A stretch of DNA of 64,000 nt. Source: Synanceia verrucosa. Lineage: Eukaryota; Chordata; Actinopteri; Perciformes; Synanceiidae. The stretch's first letter is position 1; the number at the start of each line of letters is the position of its first letter. This document shows positions 24,572 through 37,429 of this stretch, one piece after another. A program made the translations under genes and the position numbers. The notes beneath the pieces were generated by a model that made no database searches, was not told where the DNA came from, and worked only from the letters and a program-made list of their open reading frames with translations. The stretch is from contig CM056556.1 of assembly GCA_029721515.1 (NCBI GenBank), positions 25,005,669-25,069,668 on the forward strand. The letters run 5' to 3'.

Positions 24572-26146
24572 ATAATCGAGTGCAGGACTCATTTTAATGA
24601 ATTCCCATCATTGTTCTAACTCTGTTAAAAAAATCCTACCAGGCCGGTGACCATGAGGCTAAATATAGGTTTTCTCACAGAACACAAGGAGGTCATTTGA
24701 GACAGCCGATTAGTCTGTTCTGCCTTTTACTGTGCTGTGAGTGATTTTAACGGAGAAGGATATGTGTAGCAACTGTTTCCTCATTAAAGAATTCAATCTG
24801 AGTCATCTCTGCACAACAGATGGCCACAGATTATACTGTTGCAAATGATTTATAATCTAGATTCATCCCATCCTTATTCCCTTTCAATGTAGGGACAGGG
24901 CATCTCAGCAAATTCAAGAATCATGTCAGATGGCTGAGAATTAAAGGCTCAATCTTGCCTTTCAACAGCTGTATATTCCTAATGAAGAAGTTGCTCATAT
25001 AAATGGAGCAAGATTTACAAATCTGTCATTTCTGCATTTCAATTTTTTTTTATTTTTCCGAAACAAAACTAAACCTACTGTATGTGCTCTCGATAACCTG
25101 CAAAAACAGAAACAAAAACTTTGAACAGGAAAAAAGAGAAAATAGTACATATCTGTTTGCGTGTAGTTGGTAGCAGTACACTCTGAGCATAATAGTTACA
25201 GACATGGAATGAAGCATGACAAACAAGAGGAATGGCTCAGTGTGAACAACCTCCAGGTCTGAAACATGGAACCAATAGAGAAGTGGTTTAGAGTCAAATA
25301 GTCCATACAGCAGGGTATGACTTAGAGCATGGCTACCTTGTGATCGACAGATCGCTGCAATGCCTTTTTAACCCTTTTACAGAGCCTTTTTAGTTCATGA
25401 AAGTTAATTGTATTGTTTTGTTTGCTGAACACAAGCTGATGAAAACCATGGTGCTATTACAAAGAAGTATTAATTCATGTTAGAATGTAATTTTATGCAG
25501 GATGCAGGTTGTAAACTGGTTAAAGGCTGACAACTGCAAACAATCATTTCTCTTACTAGAAAGGTATGTTGTTCAGTAAACCATCAATCCAGCATGTAAT
25601 CCAATAATAATGACCGTTTATTTCCAAGGACACATGATTTAACAGCATCGAGCTTTGATGAAATATCCACTGAAGCCAATTCACATGAATCAAGCGCTGC
25701 ATTGTGCAGTGTGAGGAAGGACACCGTGATGAATCTCTATCACAGAAGTGTGGCAAGAAAGGATTTTGAAAAGATACTGCTTGTGTCACTGCTGTGTGTC
25801 TGAGTAAATAGCACATGAACAACATGAATGAGTTATGGCAGAAAATAAAATATTTCTAACTCCCTATGTAATTGTCAGGCAACAAAAAAGTCTCCATGCC
25901 AGAGCCTTAAAACGCTTCAAACGCTGATTCAAACCGTTTCAAACAAGACACAGTGCCAGCTTATTGATGTTAGAGAAGAGGAAGGAGTATCTGAGCAGAA
26001 TAATCATTTATGTAGCATTTTGAAAAAACAAAAACATGCAAATGAGAAGAACATACAAATACTGACAATGATAAACGCCAGTTTTATTTTGACCAACTAG
26101 AAGTTGGTTCCAGTGCCTTCAGGTATAGAGGGTACACATGTGAATA
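24572..26146. other. intergenic, no gene seen
   Basis: AT-rich. No coding region, RNA gene or recognised repeat. Confidence 0.5.
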
Positions 26147-26584
26147 TTAACTCACTGAGTGCCATTTTGAGTCATCTTTCATGACAGTCAGAATATTTTG
26201 TACTATGTCTCTGAAAACACTGAATAGTTCAAATGAAAGAAGAGACTCTCTATTTCATCATGAAAAAAAAAATGTTTTTACCTTGTTCCATTCTTGTTTT
26301 ATCAGAGGTAGAGGACACTTTCACCAAAATCACCACTTTTTCTCCAGATTCTGTTTGTTTTGCTCTCTAATCTCGATCGTCTCCACATCCTGCTTTGATC
26401 TCTGTGGTGTATACCGTCTCTTTATGCACCGACTACTCCCAGAAACCCCAATATTACTCACAGGATGTGTGAGAGTGCTTTTTTGTCCCTGCTGCCGAAA
26501 ACCACTTTGACATATTTGTTGATGGCGCTCAAGCACTGGATTTCAAATGATGTATAAACATGTCAATGGCACTCAAAGAGTTAA
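26147..26584 (-). mobile_element. TTAA-type MITE, copy 4
   Basis: A 438-bp element with TTAA on both sides (26147-26150 and 26581-26584). Its inverted ends are ctcactgagtgccat and aatggcactcaaagag. The interior matches copy 2 in the same orientation (ttaccttgttccattcttgt; ctctaatctcgatcgtctcc; ctgtggtgtataccgtctct). It is the best-bounded copy. Non-coding. Confidence 0.75.
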
Positions 26585-26649
26585 CTGTGGAACAGGTATA
26601 AATTTATCATCTGCTAGTTTAAAAATTGGCAACTTCAACATTTTTGAAG

Positions 26650-26705
26650 AAAGTCAAGCCAAATCAAATCAATTTTATTTGGGCTATACAAATAAATTGA
26701 CTTGA
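26650..26705 (+). repeat. short interspersed repeat fragment
   Basis: The stretch caaatcaattttatttgggc...aaataaattg matches the piece near 9972 and is a common fish repeat end. Confidence 0.4.
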
Positions 26706-28594
26706 CTTTTGGGAGAAGACACTTGGGTGAACATGGGACATGATCGAGCAGCTCATTGTAAAGTGAAAGTGAAAGTTTACACAGAAAATCCAGGGATCTT
26801 AACGTGCATATTATGGGAACTACACGAACACCTGACTCACAGCTGGCATTCCGTTCATACCAAATGGTTTGGCTTACCCAACGCTTTTGCTAGAATATCA
26901 GTATTAACCAACCCTGGAAAACTGTGGATTAAATTTTGTGAAAATGTTTCATGACAACCAATGATAGATTCAAAAGCATATCCTTTTGTCATATCTGGCA
27001 TAGGGTATAGTTAAAGTTGAGAAAGAATTGTGATGATGGCAAGTTAACTGTTGTTCAAGTGTGGTTAGGGTTAGGCAGCTAAATTGTTGGTGGAGTTCAG
27101 GCAGTGACACAGCAGAGCAGACACCTGGCAACCACGCCCTCAGTGATGGCTAACTCTTCATTTAATTTCAATAGGTGACGAAGGATTATGGTTAATAGAT
27201 TGTCATAAATGGGTAATTAGCTTTTCGTCATTTGAAGGAGTGCAGTTTTTGGCACTCACATTTTTTGGCTTTCACATTGGCTTCACTTTTCAACAACTTC
27301 TTAATGGCCCTGTGTCTGCTATTTTAAGACAGGAAATGGCCTTCCCTAAATTGTTACCCCACAGCTAGAAACATTTTGTTGTCTAAATTGATTAGATTTA
27401 GTTTAGTACTGAAGAAGCCTCTTGGGTGAGAGCTGAAACATCTTCAACAATCCTCAGGCAAGTTGACTCTTTTTTGTCTTGATTTACCTCGACCTGGATG
27501 ACTGAGAAATTATGCAAACATATAGTAATATAGCATATAGCAATTAATAATGAATCATAAGTTGCGGGTCAACATAACATCTTTATGACCTCAGGACTGA
27601 TGAGTGTATAACTCGTAGTTTAACATCTGTATGTAATTTGTTTTGTCTGAACTGGTTCTTTAGTAATGAACTTAATGTACTTGTTCAGTTTTTGGTAATT
27701 CAAAGCACATGCTCTCCCCACAAAACTAAAATAACAGACTTATTAAAATGAAAATTGCCGCATATGGCATTGTTAAATGTACGTAACAAACTTCACACAC
27801 CAATCAGCACCTGCTGAACAGGCTCAGCCTGCCTCTGTCCCCCACTGCTGGAGCTTCATGCAGTTTTTACAAGGTGTAGGCTTCAATCCAGATCAGTTGA
27901 GTCCTATTCAATGCACTGATGTCAAGGAACAAGGTCTGGCTTTGCAATTATCTGCTTTGAATTTCGAATGGCGCTTGCAGTGGTTTACATGTAAGCAGTG
28001 GTGTAGTATAGTTTATTCTCGCGGGTATACTCCGAGCTCATGTGTGGCTGCATAAACTATACAGGGATTTTAGCGCCATGAAAATAAATGTAACTAGTCC
28101 CACCTCAGTGGAAGATTTTGACACTGTTTTACATAAAACCATGCATTTTAATGATATTTTGGACTATAATTCCCATATCTGTGAAAAAACAACATGACAG
28201 TTACTTGGCAGAGGAAGCAGTGAATGAATAAATCCAGGGTTTTCTTCAGAAATATGAGCCAGTATGGGGAGAAAAGTGAGCTAGCTTGGAGAAAGTTAGC
28301 ACTAGCCAACAGGCTAATGTTCCATAACTTTCTATCACATGAAGCAGTAACAGACCCACTTTACCGATGAAAGAACTGGGTGACATACTGTCGACCCTTT
28401 CTCCTGCCTGAACTTTTTTACTTTTCTTTTTTGTAACTCCCTGACTTTTGAGGCATCCTACCGTCTCCTCCTCCACTTGCTAAATTGCTGTTTGTTTGCT
28501 CTCTGCAGGCTGTCTGATTGTGTGTAAATGAAAGGCATAAACGAAGGGAAAAGTCTCCGTTTTTATCAATACCCGCTTACGTATATACATGCCC
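26706..28594. other. intergenic, no gene seen
   Basis: No supportable gene. A small inverted repeat (gtatagttta / taaactatac, about 28013-28064) may mark a MITE relic. Confidence 0.45.
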
Positions 28595-29283
28595 TAAGGC
28601 CCAATCCCAAACTGCACTCTCCCTACACACTTGCCCTCCATCTGCACATTCTCGTGGAGGTTCCGCCATATTGAGGGTCATCCCAAACCACATAGGGCGG
28701 CGGGTGAGTGGACTGTTGATCCCTTAAACAGCGAGTCTGCATCGATGCACAGTTACAACGGCTTTAGCAGGAAGTGTGATGGCAAAAAATAGAGGAGAAA
28801 ACAACATAGAAATTTAGGTTCTGCATTTGTCCAGCATGTCCCTCACATCTTTGTCACACTGACAGAAAATGAAACAGAAGTCAAGGTGTGGAAAGATAAA
28901 ACTAACAAATCTTACTCAGTGCTGACATTTGGTTTGATTTTGCAGCCCTGACATCTCAAAATGTGACAACAACTGGCAGCAAAATTCAGATTGCTTCATT
29001 TGTTTGATTGGAAATGTCAAATGGTACTGAGGCTGAATGCATTGTGGAATTACTTCAAATGATTTGAGGTATAATGTTGCTCCTCCTGCACATGAGGCAT
29101 ATTTCTGTTGCTGTCGCAATGAGGACTTCCGTTTCCAGTGGTGTGAGGAGGGCGTCCCATACCTGCTCATCATATTTATGCCCTCTTCCTTCAGTTAAAT
29201 GTTCTCCACAGCTGGAGTGTGACTTCATTTGGAGTGACACTCAGTGTGGAAGGGGTAGTGTGTAAGGGGGGGATTGGGTCTCA
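28595..29283. mobile_element. TIR DNA transposon, non-autonomous
   Basis: The ends form an inverted repeat: ggcccaatcccaaactgcac at about 28599, and the complementary end ggggggattgggtct at about 29267. The C-rich/G-rich flanks of both ends are also complementary in part. The interior has no transposase I can recognise, and the target duplication is unclear. The superfamily is unknown; Harbinger-like or hAT-like would both be guesses. Confidence 0.5.
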
Positions 29284-30330
29284 ATGTTCATCTGTTGTCT
29301 TATATATCTCAGGTACCATGATGAAGATGTAATCAGTGTTATTCACTTCACTCATCAGTGGTCATAATGCCTGATCTCATTGGCACGCACTCAGAGTTGA
29401 TCCTTCACTACAGCAGCCTATCCAGAGGACAAATATGAATTTAAATCTGTGCGCTTACACTGAGGGAGTGCTTGAAGCTGTAAGACGGAGCTTTCTCGTA
29501 GCCCTCGCTGTTCTCCTCCCTCCTCTTACAGAAGAGCAGAGCCTTCTCATGCAGGAACAGGTGCAAATTTTTGTTTCTGAAGGTCTGGTCATGAGATGCT
29601 GTTCTGTTTGACAGATCTGTTGATCACTAGCACATTCATACATTCTCAAGCATCTCAACCATCCAATGTTGACCACCAATGGCCATTTTCATGGCAGGAA
29701 CTTAACCATAAGACAACATGCAGCCATTGTTGCAAGTTTTATATTTATCCACCGATCTTTCTTTGTTTTTTGGGATGAGTTCCTGGAACTAGATGCCACC
29801 AGTGGAGGAGATGATTTTGGTGCAGTGGAGCAAATTTCTTCAAGTTTGGCACAAATAAATGCAAATGATAATACGGCTCTCTTCTGTAAGAACAAAATAC
29901 AGCATATAAATACCAGAGCTTTGTCAGGAGAAGGTTGTTAAAATTGAGCTTCAGTGGCAAATCTCAATCTCAAGTAAAAATAAAAGGCATTATAAATTAA
30001 AGCATAATCAACTGTCAAACTCAATTTGTAATGAAGGCCAGTGCCTGGAGGTATGTTCTGAGCAGTAATACTTTGCTCATTGCGCTTGCTGAAGCATGTA
30101 GTTGCAACAATTCAGATAAGTTGGTGCCAGTTCATGCAAAGACTTAAAAAAACAACATTGAAAACTAAAATTGGATCCTAAAACTGACCAGAAGCCAATG
30201 AAGGGAAGAGAGAATAGGTGTGATATGATCATACTGTCTCTTACCAGTCAGGTGTGCAGCTACATTCTGGACTAGCTTCCATCCAGGATTTTACATCCTT
30301 TAATCAGCTCACCAAGGTATTTATCATACA
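29284..30330. other. intergenic, no gene seen
   Basis: Short frames only; nothing recognised. Confidence 0.45.
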
Positions 30331-30972
30331 TTATATTGCCAAAAGTATTCGCTTACCTGCCTTGACTCGCATATGAACTTAAGTGACATCCCATTCCTAA
30401 TCCATGGGGTTCAATATGACGTTGGTCCACGCTTTGCAGCCATATCAGCTTCAACTCTTCTGGGAAGGCTGTCCACAAGGTTTAGGAATGTGTTTATGGG
30501 AATTTTTGACCATTCTTCTAGAAGCATATTTGTGAGGTCCCAGTCTGCGCTCTAATTCATCCCAAAGGTGTTCTATCGGGTTGAGGTCAGGACTCTATGC
30601 AGGCCAGTCAAGTTCATCCACACCAGACTCTGTCATCCATGTCTTTACGGACCTTGCTTTGTGCACAGTCATGTTGGAAGAAGACTGTGCCCACAAAGTT
30701 GGGAGCATGGAATTGTTCAAAATGTCTTGGTATGCTGAAGCATTCAGAGTTCCTTTCACTGGAACTAAGGGGCCAAGCCCAGCTCCTGAAAAATAACCTC
30801 ACACCTGACAAGTCTGACAAGTATCGTTCTCCTGGCAACTGCCAAACCCAGACTCGTCCATCAGATTGCCAGATGGAGAAGCGTGATTCATCACTCCAGA
30901 GAACGTCTCCACTGCTCTGGAGTCCAGTGGCGGCGTGCTTTACACCACTGCATCTGACGCTTTGCATTGCAC
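30331..30972 (-). mobile_element. Tc1-like transposon fragment (second family)
   Basis: The outer end attatattgccaaaagtatt and the following sequence match a very common fish Tc1 family. On the minus strand the transposase segment VLWSDESRFSIWQSDGRVWV is visible at about 30900, with the first catalytic Asp in the SDESRF context, followed by VWQLPGERYL. Internal deletions remove blocks near 30540, 30690 and 30810. The 5' half of the element is absent, because the sequence passes into gypsy DNA at about 30970. Confidence 0.8.
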
Positions 30973-32640
30973 CGTCTGACCAAGGCATGGGCTGAGGGAA
31001 CCACTACCTCCCTCTTGGTGTTGGTGAAGACCGGGGACAGGTAACTGTAGCAGCACAGGAGGGGCGACTGATGTGGCTGAGGTAGGGAGCGAGTTGTGGG
31101 CCTACTCCACCCACCTCAGGTTTTGCTCCAGGTGAATGGTCTCTGGGATACCAGACAGTGCAGACATGTCTGCAGCACTTGATTGAGCCACTCAGTCTGT
31201 CCGTTTGGCTTGAGGTGATAACTGGAAGTCAGACTGACCTTAGGCCTGATGACAATGGCAGTGCAATAAAATTATAAATTTTAAAGAAGCGAGCCACCAC
31301 CGTGAGTATGGTGGTGTCACCATACGGGGAGGGGCTGCAGAAGCCTTTCTGTGGGCGCAGATGGGACAGGCCTCTACATATGGTCTTGACCATAACTGGC
31401 CACCAGAAACGCTGTTGAATAAAGGCGACTGTTTTTTAACCTCAGGATGACCAGTGAGGAATGAGGTGTGGGCCCAATGAACCAGCTGGGGCCACAATCC
31501 AAGAAAAAGCAGAACCTTCTTCCAGTTATCCAGAACTGACCACTCTGCAACAGCTTTTACTTTACCCGGATCCATCTGCATCAGTCCTGGGGCTATGAGG
31601 AAGCCCAGGAAGGACACAGATTCTGCATGAAACTCACATTTCCCTGCTTTGCAATAGAGTTGACTTTGTAAGCGGCATGAGTACCTGTCTGACATGGCTC
31701 TGGTGGGTCTCCAGGTCAGGTGAGTAGATCATGATGTTTGCAGTTTGAATTCGGGTGGTGATGGTCATCAGAGCCCAAGGAGGGAGGTCCAGAGTGGAGA
31801 AACAGCTCACCAGCGCTCTCCTCGGTTTCTCTGATGAGCCAGTCCTTTTTACCGGACACTCCCACAGAGAGTGCCCTCATTCACCACAGTAGAGGCCCCG
31901 GATTTCTCTCATCCGCTACTGTCATTGCTCATGATTCAGTCTGGCTCTGCCCAGCTGCATCGGCCGGGGAAGCCCTGCTCTCACTCTCCACTTGACTGTC
32001 AAAAGGGAAAAAACAAAGCCACTCACCAAAAAAACGGGAGGGAAAACAAATTACCATTTTCCTAGGAAAACAAAGGGAATCTTACTAGAAAAGACTATGA
32101 AACATTAACAGAAATCACTCTCGGAGAAGGGTAATCTATCCGGGGAGAAAACAGGAATTAAGGGCGCTAGGAACAGTTATGATCAGGCTAACTCTACACT
32201 GTACAGGCTATGAAAAGTTACAAAGAAAAGAGCACCTGCAACTCATGCACAATGAGGACGGAATTAAATGTAAAGCAAAATATAAAGGCACTCTAAACTT
32301 CAGAGGCTACAGAAATTACAAATCAAAACCACTCTACTCTAGAGGGAAAAATCTATGAATGAACTCAAATACTATTTGTTAGTGAGGAGCTTAAAAAATG
32401 AACCACTACAAGTTACAAGGGAAAACCTGGAGACAACTCCTGGCACAGGAGACGAAGGATGAAACAGGCACATGGGATGTGACGATCTCGCAACAAGCAC
32501 AGGGGAGACTAGACCATTTATACATGAGGTTAGGGGACACAGGTGGAAACAATCACAAATGAGGGAACACACTCTGTGCTTTGTAAAGAGCCTATGAACA
32601 GTTCACAATAAAACACACATTTGTGTATCTTCTATCAGAT
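30973..32640 (-). mobile_element. Ty3/gypsy LTR retrotransposon remnant
   Basis: Minus strand, in order from high to low coordinates: an LTR and leader-like region (about 32640-31990) with TATAAATG at 32516-32523, gag C-terminal-like remnants (about 31900-31740), a reverse-transcriptase piece (KAGKCEFHAESVSFLGFLIA, about 31640), a jump into integrase (YVEACPICAHRKAS, about 31370, zinc-finger cysteines of the HHCC type) and the integrase C-terminal part (about 31240-30975). Most of RT, RNase H and the integrase core is deleted. Non-functional. Confidence 0.75.
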
Positions 32641-35080
32641 ACAGTATATTACTGACAGTTGCATAATAATAATTTGGTTGCATAATAATTAGTAACACCA
32701 TCAATCTCTCCTAAAATAAATACATCAAAAGCATTGAAAAGCCTTTAATTTAGCTATATACCTATACAATAATCAATTTTGTCTCTTTTTCAATGTAATT
32801 ACTAGCCAAACCAGTTTATGAACTGCAGCTCAGGAAAGCTTATCAAACTGCACGTTCATGTGCGTATGCATGGAATGAAACTCCATAAGCAGCCTCTGTG
32901 GAGACCAGTCCAGATACTATATTGATATAGTCTTCCATTCAAGGTTTACTTACTGTACAGTGATGGACTAATACAAGGTGGAAAGCAATGGTTGAAATTG
33001 ATGGCAGTTGATGCAGTAAATAATAACCATCCAAGCCATAGCAAAGAGTGAAAATAATATTTTACATTTGAAAGAAAAATGTAAAAAGAAATCTGGGGGA
33101 GTTTGTCATAAACTGAAGTAATGATTTAGATTTTCAGGTAGAGATTCTGTTGCATTTCAACCACCAAGACAGTTGACAGAAGTGCCACTGTTCTGTATTA
33201 AGCTGAGCTGTTGCTCCACATGTTTGTCTCCTCTCCATATTCATTGTAGGTAGAAGGAGCTATATAAATTTATGCCCAAGGCACAGGTATACTAAAACAG
33301 CTCTCTCTCAGATCAAACGCAGCTAATTGTGAGAGTTTGAAAGCAGCACCTCAGCTATCTTCTTGATCAGTCGACGCCTCAAGCAATTAGTCATTACTGT
33401 CAAAGCAATTCTGTTCTCAGAAAGATTCATTGGCTCCACAGGGAAGCCCTTTGTATTGTTAATCGATCCCTGCAGATAATGTTTAATTCATCAGAACTGT
33501 CTGCCCTGATTGGTGTTAGATTCTAATGAGCCAGCGTGTGATACAAGAGTGTGAACAGAATCTGGATGTGGGTTGCTAAGCATTCCAGATACTCAAATGT
33601 ACGAGCACAAGCTCAACAAACTGGACACAAATGTAGATAATAGATGAGACATGTAACAGCTGGAGGTGGCATCAGAAAACAGATACTCAAGGCAAAGTCT
33701 TGTATTTTCACACCATGTGTGCTTTATTCCCCATAAACATCAGCAGAGGTCTGGCCATCAGCACAGACAGACGGTGAATGGCACCTTATATACTGTGCAA
33801 TTAGCCCTACCAATTAGACTCTACCACCGTGAGGGATGTCATATGTCAATAAACAGCTTTTCCACTATTGAAAATATATTTACATTCCCAAACGTAATTA
33901 ACACTATTATATTAATAAATGTTCTGACTGTTGTAAAATACTCACAAAACACACAATTTGTCTTTAATAAATAATCAGTGAATAGAGGCAAGACTCAATA
34001 AATAGGATATGTAAATATTAGCTATGAACAATGTGCAAATATGCTATTTTAACTGTACTGTACAAAGTTACAATAAAGTGCTGATGTCATTAAAGTGCAT
34101 GCTCTGATGGTTGTGCAATAATGTTAAAAATACCCCCTGTGCACTATCTGTACTATTGTCTTGTCATAATGAAGGTCTCTTCATTACAAGGCACCAGAAT
34201 GATTTCGGACAAGCGGGAGAAAAACTCAAATACAAGTACTGAAAAAAAAAGAAAAAACCCACAGTGTGAAAAACATGACAAAAAACAATCTTCTGAAGAA
34301 GCAATACAGCCCAGTCTTCATAAATCAAGAGCCAGCAACATAATCTCATGTAAGCCATATCAGCAGCATAGTAACAATTTCTACTTACTCTTTTGCTGCA
34401 GGGTTATGGTTATAAAATGCCATTTTGTGTCATTAACTGCAATGTTGTCAAAACCACTTAAAAACATCATGGTTGTTCTTGAAATAACTACAGTATATAA
34501 CTAAGTAAAATACTATCATATACAGTGTAACATGAAGAATGGAAATCGTCCCAAATCTGTAACATAACTTCAAAATAATTCAACACTTTGGGACACAAAC
34601 ACCGGCCTCCTTGTTGAAAGTCCTGAGATTTGCAGCTGCAGGTGCAAGAGGAGAAGTGACACTTCTTAGAACAGACCTCAACAACTGACAGGATCTAACT
34701 GTGCGAGAGATAGAAGGATATGAGTTGTCCTTGCTTGATGATTTTGACATCATCTTTTGACAACGAGGCCTGATTAATGGGATTTTAAAATACCGTATTG
34801 ATGTCTTAAGAGAACGGAAGACCTTGTACACCATGGGAAATGTCTTCAAGCACACAGATAATTACCGTTGTTGCTTTTGGCTGTTGGCCATATCACTTGT
34901 AGTTTTGTCAGCATTCTGATGCATCTCTGTGGATGTTACCCAATACTAGGTGCTAAGCTCGAAATGCAGGATGATGGTCAGCTGCAACCATCATATTAAA
35001 GCAGTGCAGAGCAACTGTGAGCTAAACAATATGACACGCTCACATGCCCTAACATACACTAAAGGTACAGGTCATTCATG
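32641..35080. other. intergenic, no gene seen
   Basis: AT-rich, no supportable coding region. Reading frames near 33666-33974 and 34121-34504 show no family resemblance and have repeat-like composition. Confidence 0.5.
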
Positions 35081-35084
35081 GGCC

Positions 35085-35226
35085 ACCTTGCTATGTCCAC
35101 AAGGCAGGGGGAAGCTCTGACCACAACACACTCAGGTCGACATCACACAGAAAGGCCCCGGGCCGGGAATCGAACCCAGTACCTGTTGTGAGGCGACAGT
35201 GCTAACCACTACACCATCGTGCCACC
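35085..35226 (-). mobile_element. tRNA-derived SINE, 5' part
   Basis: The reverse complement shows the tRNA-like head: an A-box-like ggtgtagtggttagcactgt and a B box GGTTCGATTCC (35167-35177), then ggggcctttctgtgt. The 3' half is missing. The B box is the best preserved in the window. Confidence 0.7.
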
Positions 35227-37420
35227 ACTCAGGTAGAAATTAATCTTCTATATATTTACATAGCAAACAGCTGTTTGCTTGTATATCTGTACTCTGAATA
35301 TCATATAGAGTACCTTTAAAGTAAGCTACTATTTAAGCTGATGTATTGTAACATGCACTGTAGTGCAAAGGGTTGTGATGTCCATCCACTGTATGACACA
35401 TAAGGAACAATGAGTCTGACGCTGGCATTTCAATTTTTTTCAGCCACAAACCTTCACACACATACGTACACACACACACACACACTGCTGAGATGAACAG
35501 CTGCAGTTGCAAGGTGTAAAGGAATGATTTGAACTCAACAGCTGTCAGAAGGTAACCACTTGTAAGAATGATGGGTATTTGATTTGCATTAATGATGACT
35601 GCCATCTGTGTAGTGTTGACAGGTTATTTCTGAAAGAAAGCAAATCAGCATGCACTTCCCAGAGTACGGCACTGTTGATTTGATCAACACCAGGACAACA
35701 CAAGTTAATGCAAATTTCAGTAAAGTTCATCATATCAAAGGTCAGTCCAGAGACAGAGCCTCCTTTCTCCCCTGCTCTCATATAGACCTGTCAGGCACAT
35801 GTTTACATTAACTGTGGCATAAGTCTACATATACAGCTATGTATCGACCTGCCTTTTGTAGTATTTGTACACCTACATGCTGTGATATCCTTGGTTCATC
35901 TATGTTGTGTAGTTGATAAATTTCAATTCCATTGATCAGTTTTATTTGGTGGTTTTCTATCATATTGGTGTTTGGTATTGTTCTTAGCTTGAGGAACTTT
36001 CAAATAGAAAATAATTAATAAAGTAAAGAAAAGTAGTATTAACATTACAATAAGTTAAAGAAAGAATGTAACTTCAGCTAACTTCAGATGGGAGTGGCTT
36101 GTTGAACACACACAGGACCCCTCAACAGAGACCATAAAACTACAAGCAAGGACCCTACTTCTATTTTACACTCCTCTTTACTGCTCCTCTTACGTCTCCA
36201 CTCTCTTGTCCACATACTGGAGAGAGGGACGGTTGATGACCCAAAGACAGAGACGTGAGAACCTGCAGCCACTCCTCAAAAACACCTCCCACTGAATAAT
36301 GATATAAGACATATACATTTTCAGATGTGAAAGAGTTTTTGATGATTAGACGTCTAAATTAATCTTGGGGCCAGAAGGATACTTAAACACAGAATAGTAC
36401 ACTGCTTCGCAATCTTTGCTGATGCCTAAGGTGGGCATATGCACTCTATGATTTGTGGCCCATTTGAGCTGATTTTTCTCACTCGAACAAAGATTGATAA
36501 CATGAGCGTCTTCCCAGCTAAACTCTCATCTGTTGAACAGTGCACAATACTTAAACTAAATCTGGCTGAAAGTGCAACTGTTTATTTGGTTGAGGTTATG
36601 TTACAGATATTTGGGACGATTTAATGTCATTAATTCATTCATAGATCTTTCCTTTTGTTTAATTATGTATTCATTTATTTTCTGTTCATAGTAAATGACT
36701 AATTATTATTATACTTCAGTATGCATGTGCCACGGAGGTCAAATGACTGACTGATCAAATCTGGCTCCTGACTCCTGCATTCATGGGAAAAAAATCTCCC
36801 ATACTATTTATTTGATTGATGTTCTAAGGTTGCCCAACAGTACATGTTACTGTGAGTGAACTGCATCTTTGTGGTTTTTGCCACATGAGTAGCCTACACC
36901 TCTACAGGTTTTTCAGGGGCTGCTTGCCAAATCATTGCTTATTTAATCTCCTGCAGAATAATCCTCCCCAGATTGAAGTGCTCTGATTTCTCGATGACAG
37001 ATTTATTGTTGTGACTTACTCCTCTGTCCTAGTGCATTCTGTGTGCCGGTGTTTGTGTGCGTCACTGTAATTGCCAGCTAATTCTGACTCACCCGGTGAC
37101 TCAAACAAACATCTGACTTCAAAAAAAAGTGTTTGTAGCCTCAGGTGCTAGAAGTGAACTCTGGTAATCTCTTTCGGCAGCTGCTCTATTGTACCAGACA
37201 TTATTTGCTTTCAATGAGAAGCACTGCAGCAGGGTGAAAAAGTATGAGAGAGATCTGAGAGATCTCTGCAGGGAAATTATTGATGCTTATCTTTTATATA
37301 TAATGAATTGCAAAGGATTCAGATGAAAGAAAGAAAGAATCTGGTTTGAAGCATGTTAGGCTCAGGATGAAAATTGGTACAAACTAAACAAACATTTGGA
37401 TATAAAATAGAAAAAAAAAA
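35227..37420. other. intergenic, no gene seen
   Basis: A CA run lies at about 35466-35484. No gene or classified repeat. Confidence 0.5.
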
Positions 37421-37429
37421 ACTTTCAGT

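Noticed and set aside
29055..29240. Minus frame inside the TIR element as a transposase remnant
   Set aside because: Only about 60 codons with no catalytic motif that I can identify.
33666..34504. Two open frames of 102 and 127 codons
   Set aside because: No family motif, AT-driven composition, no exon signals.
35160..35226. A tRNA gene
   Set aside because: A and B boxes exist, but the sequence continues as the SINE body and does not fold as a full cloverleaf; it is a tRNA-derived SINE head.
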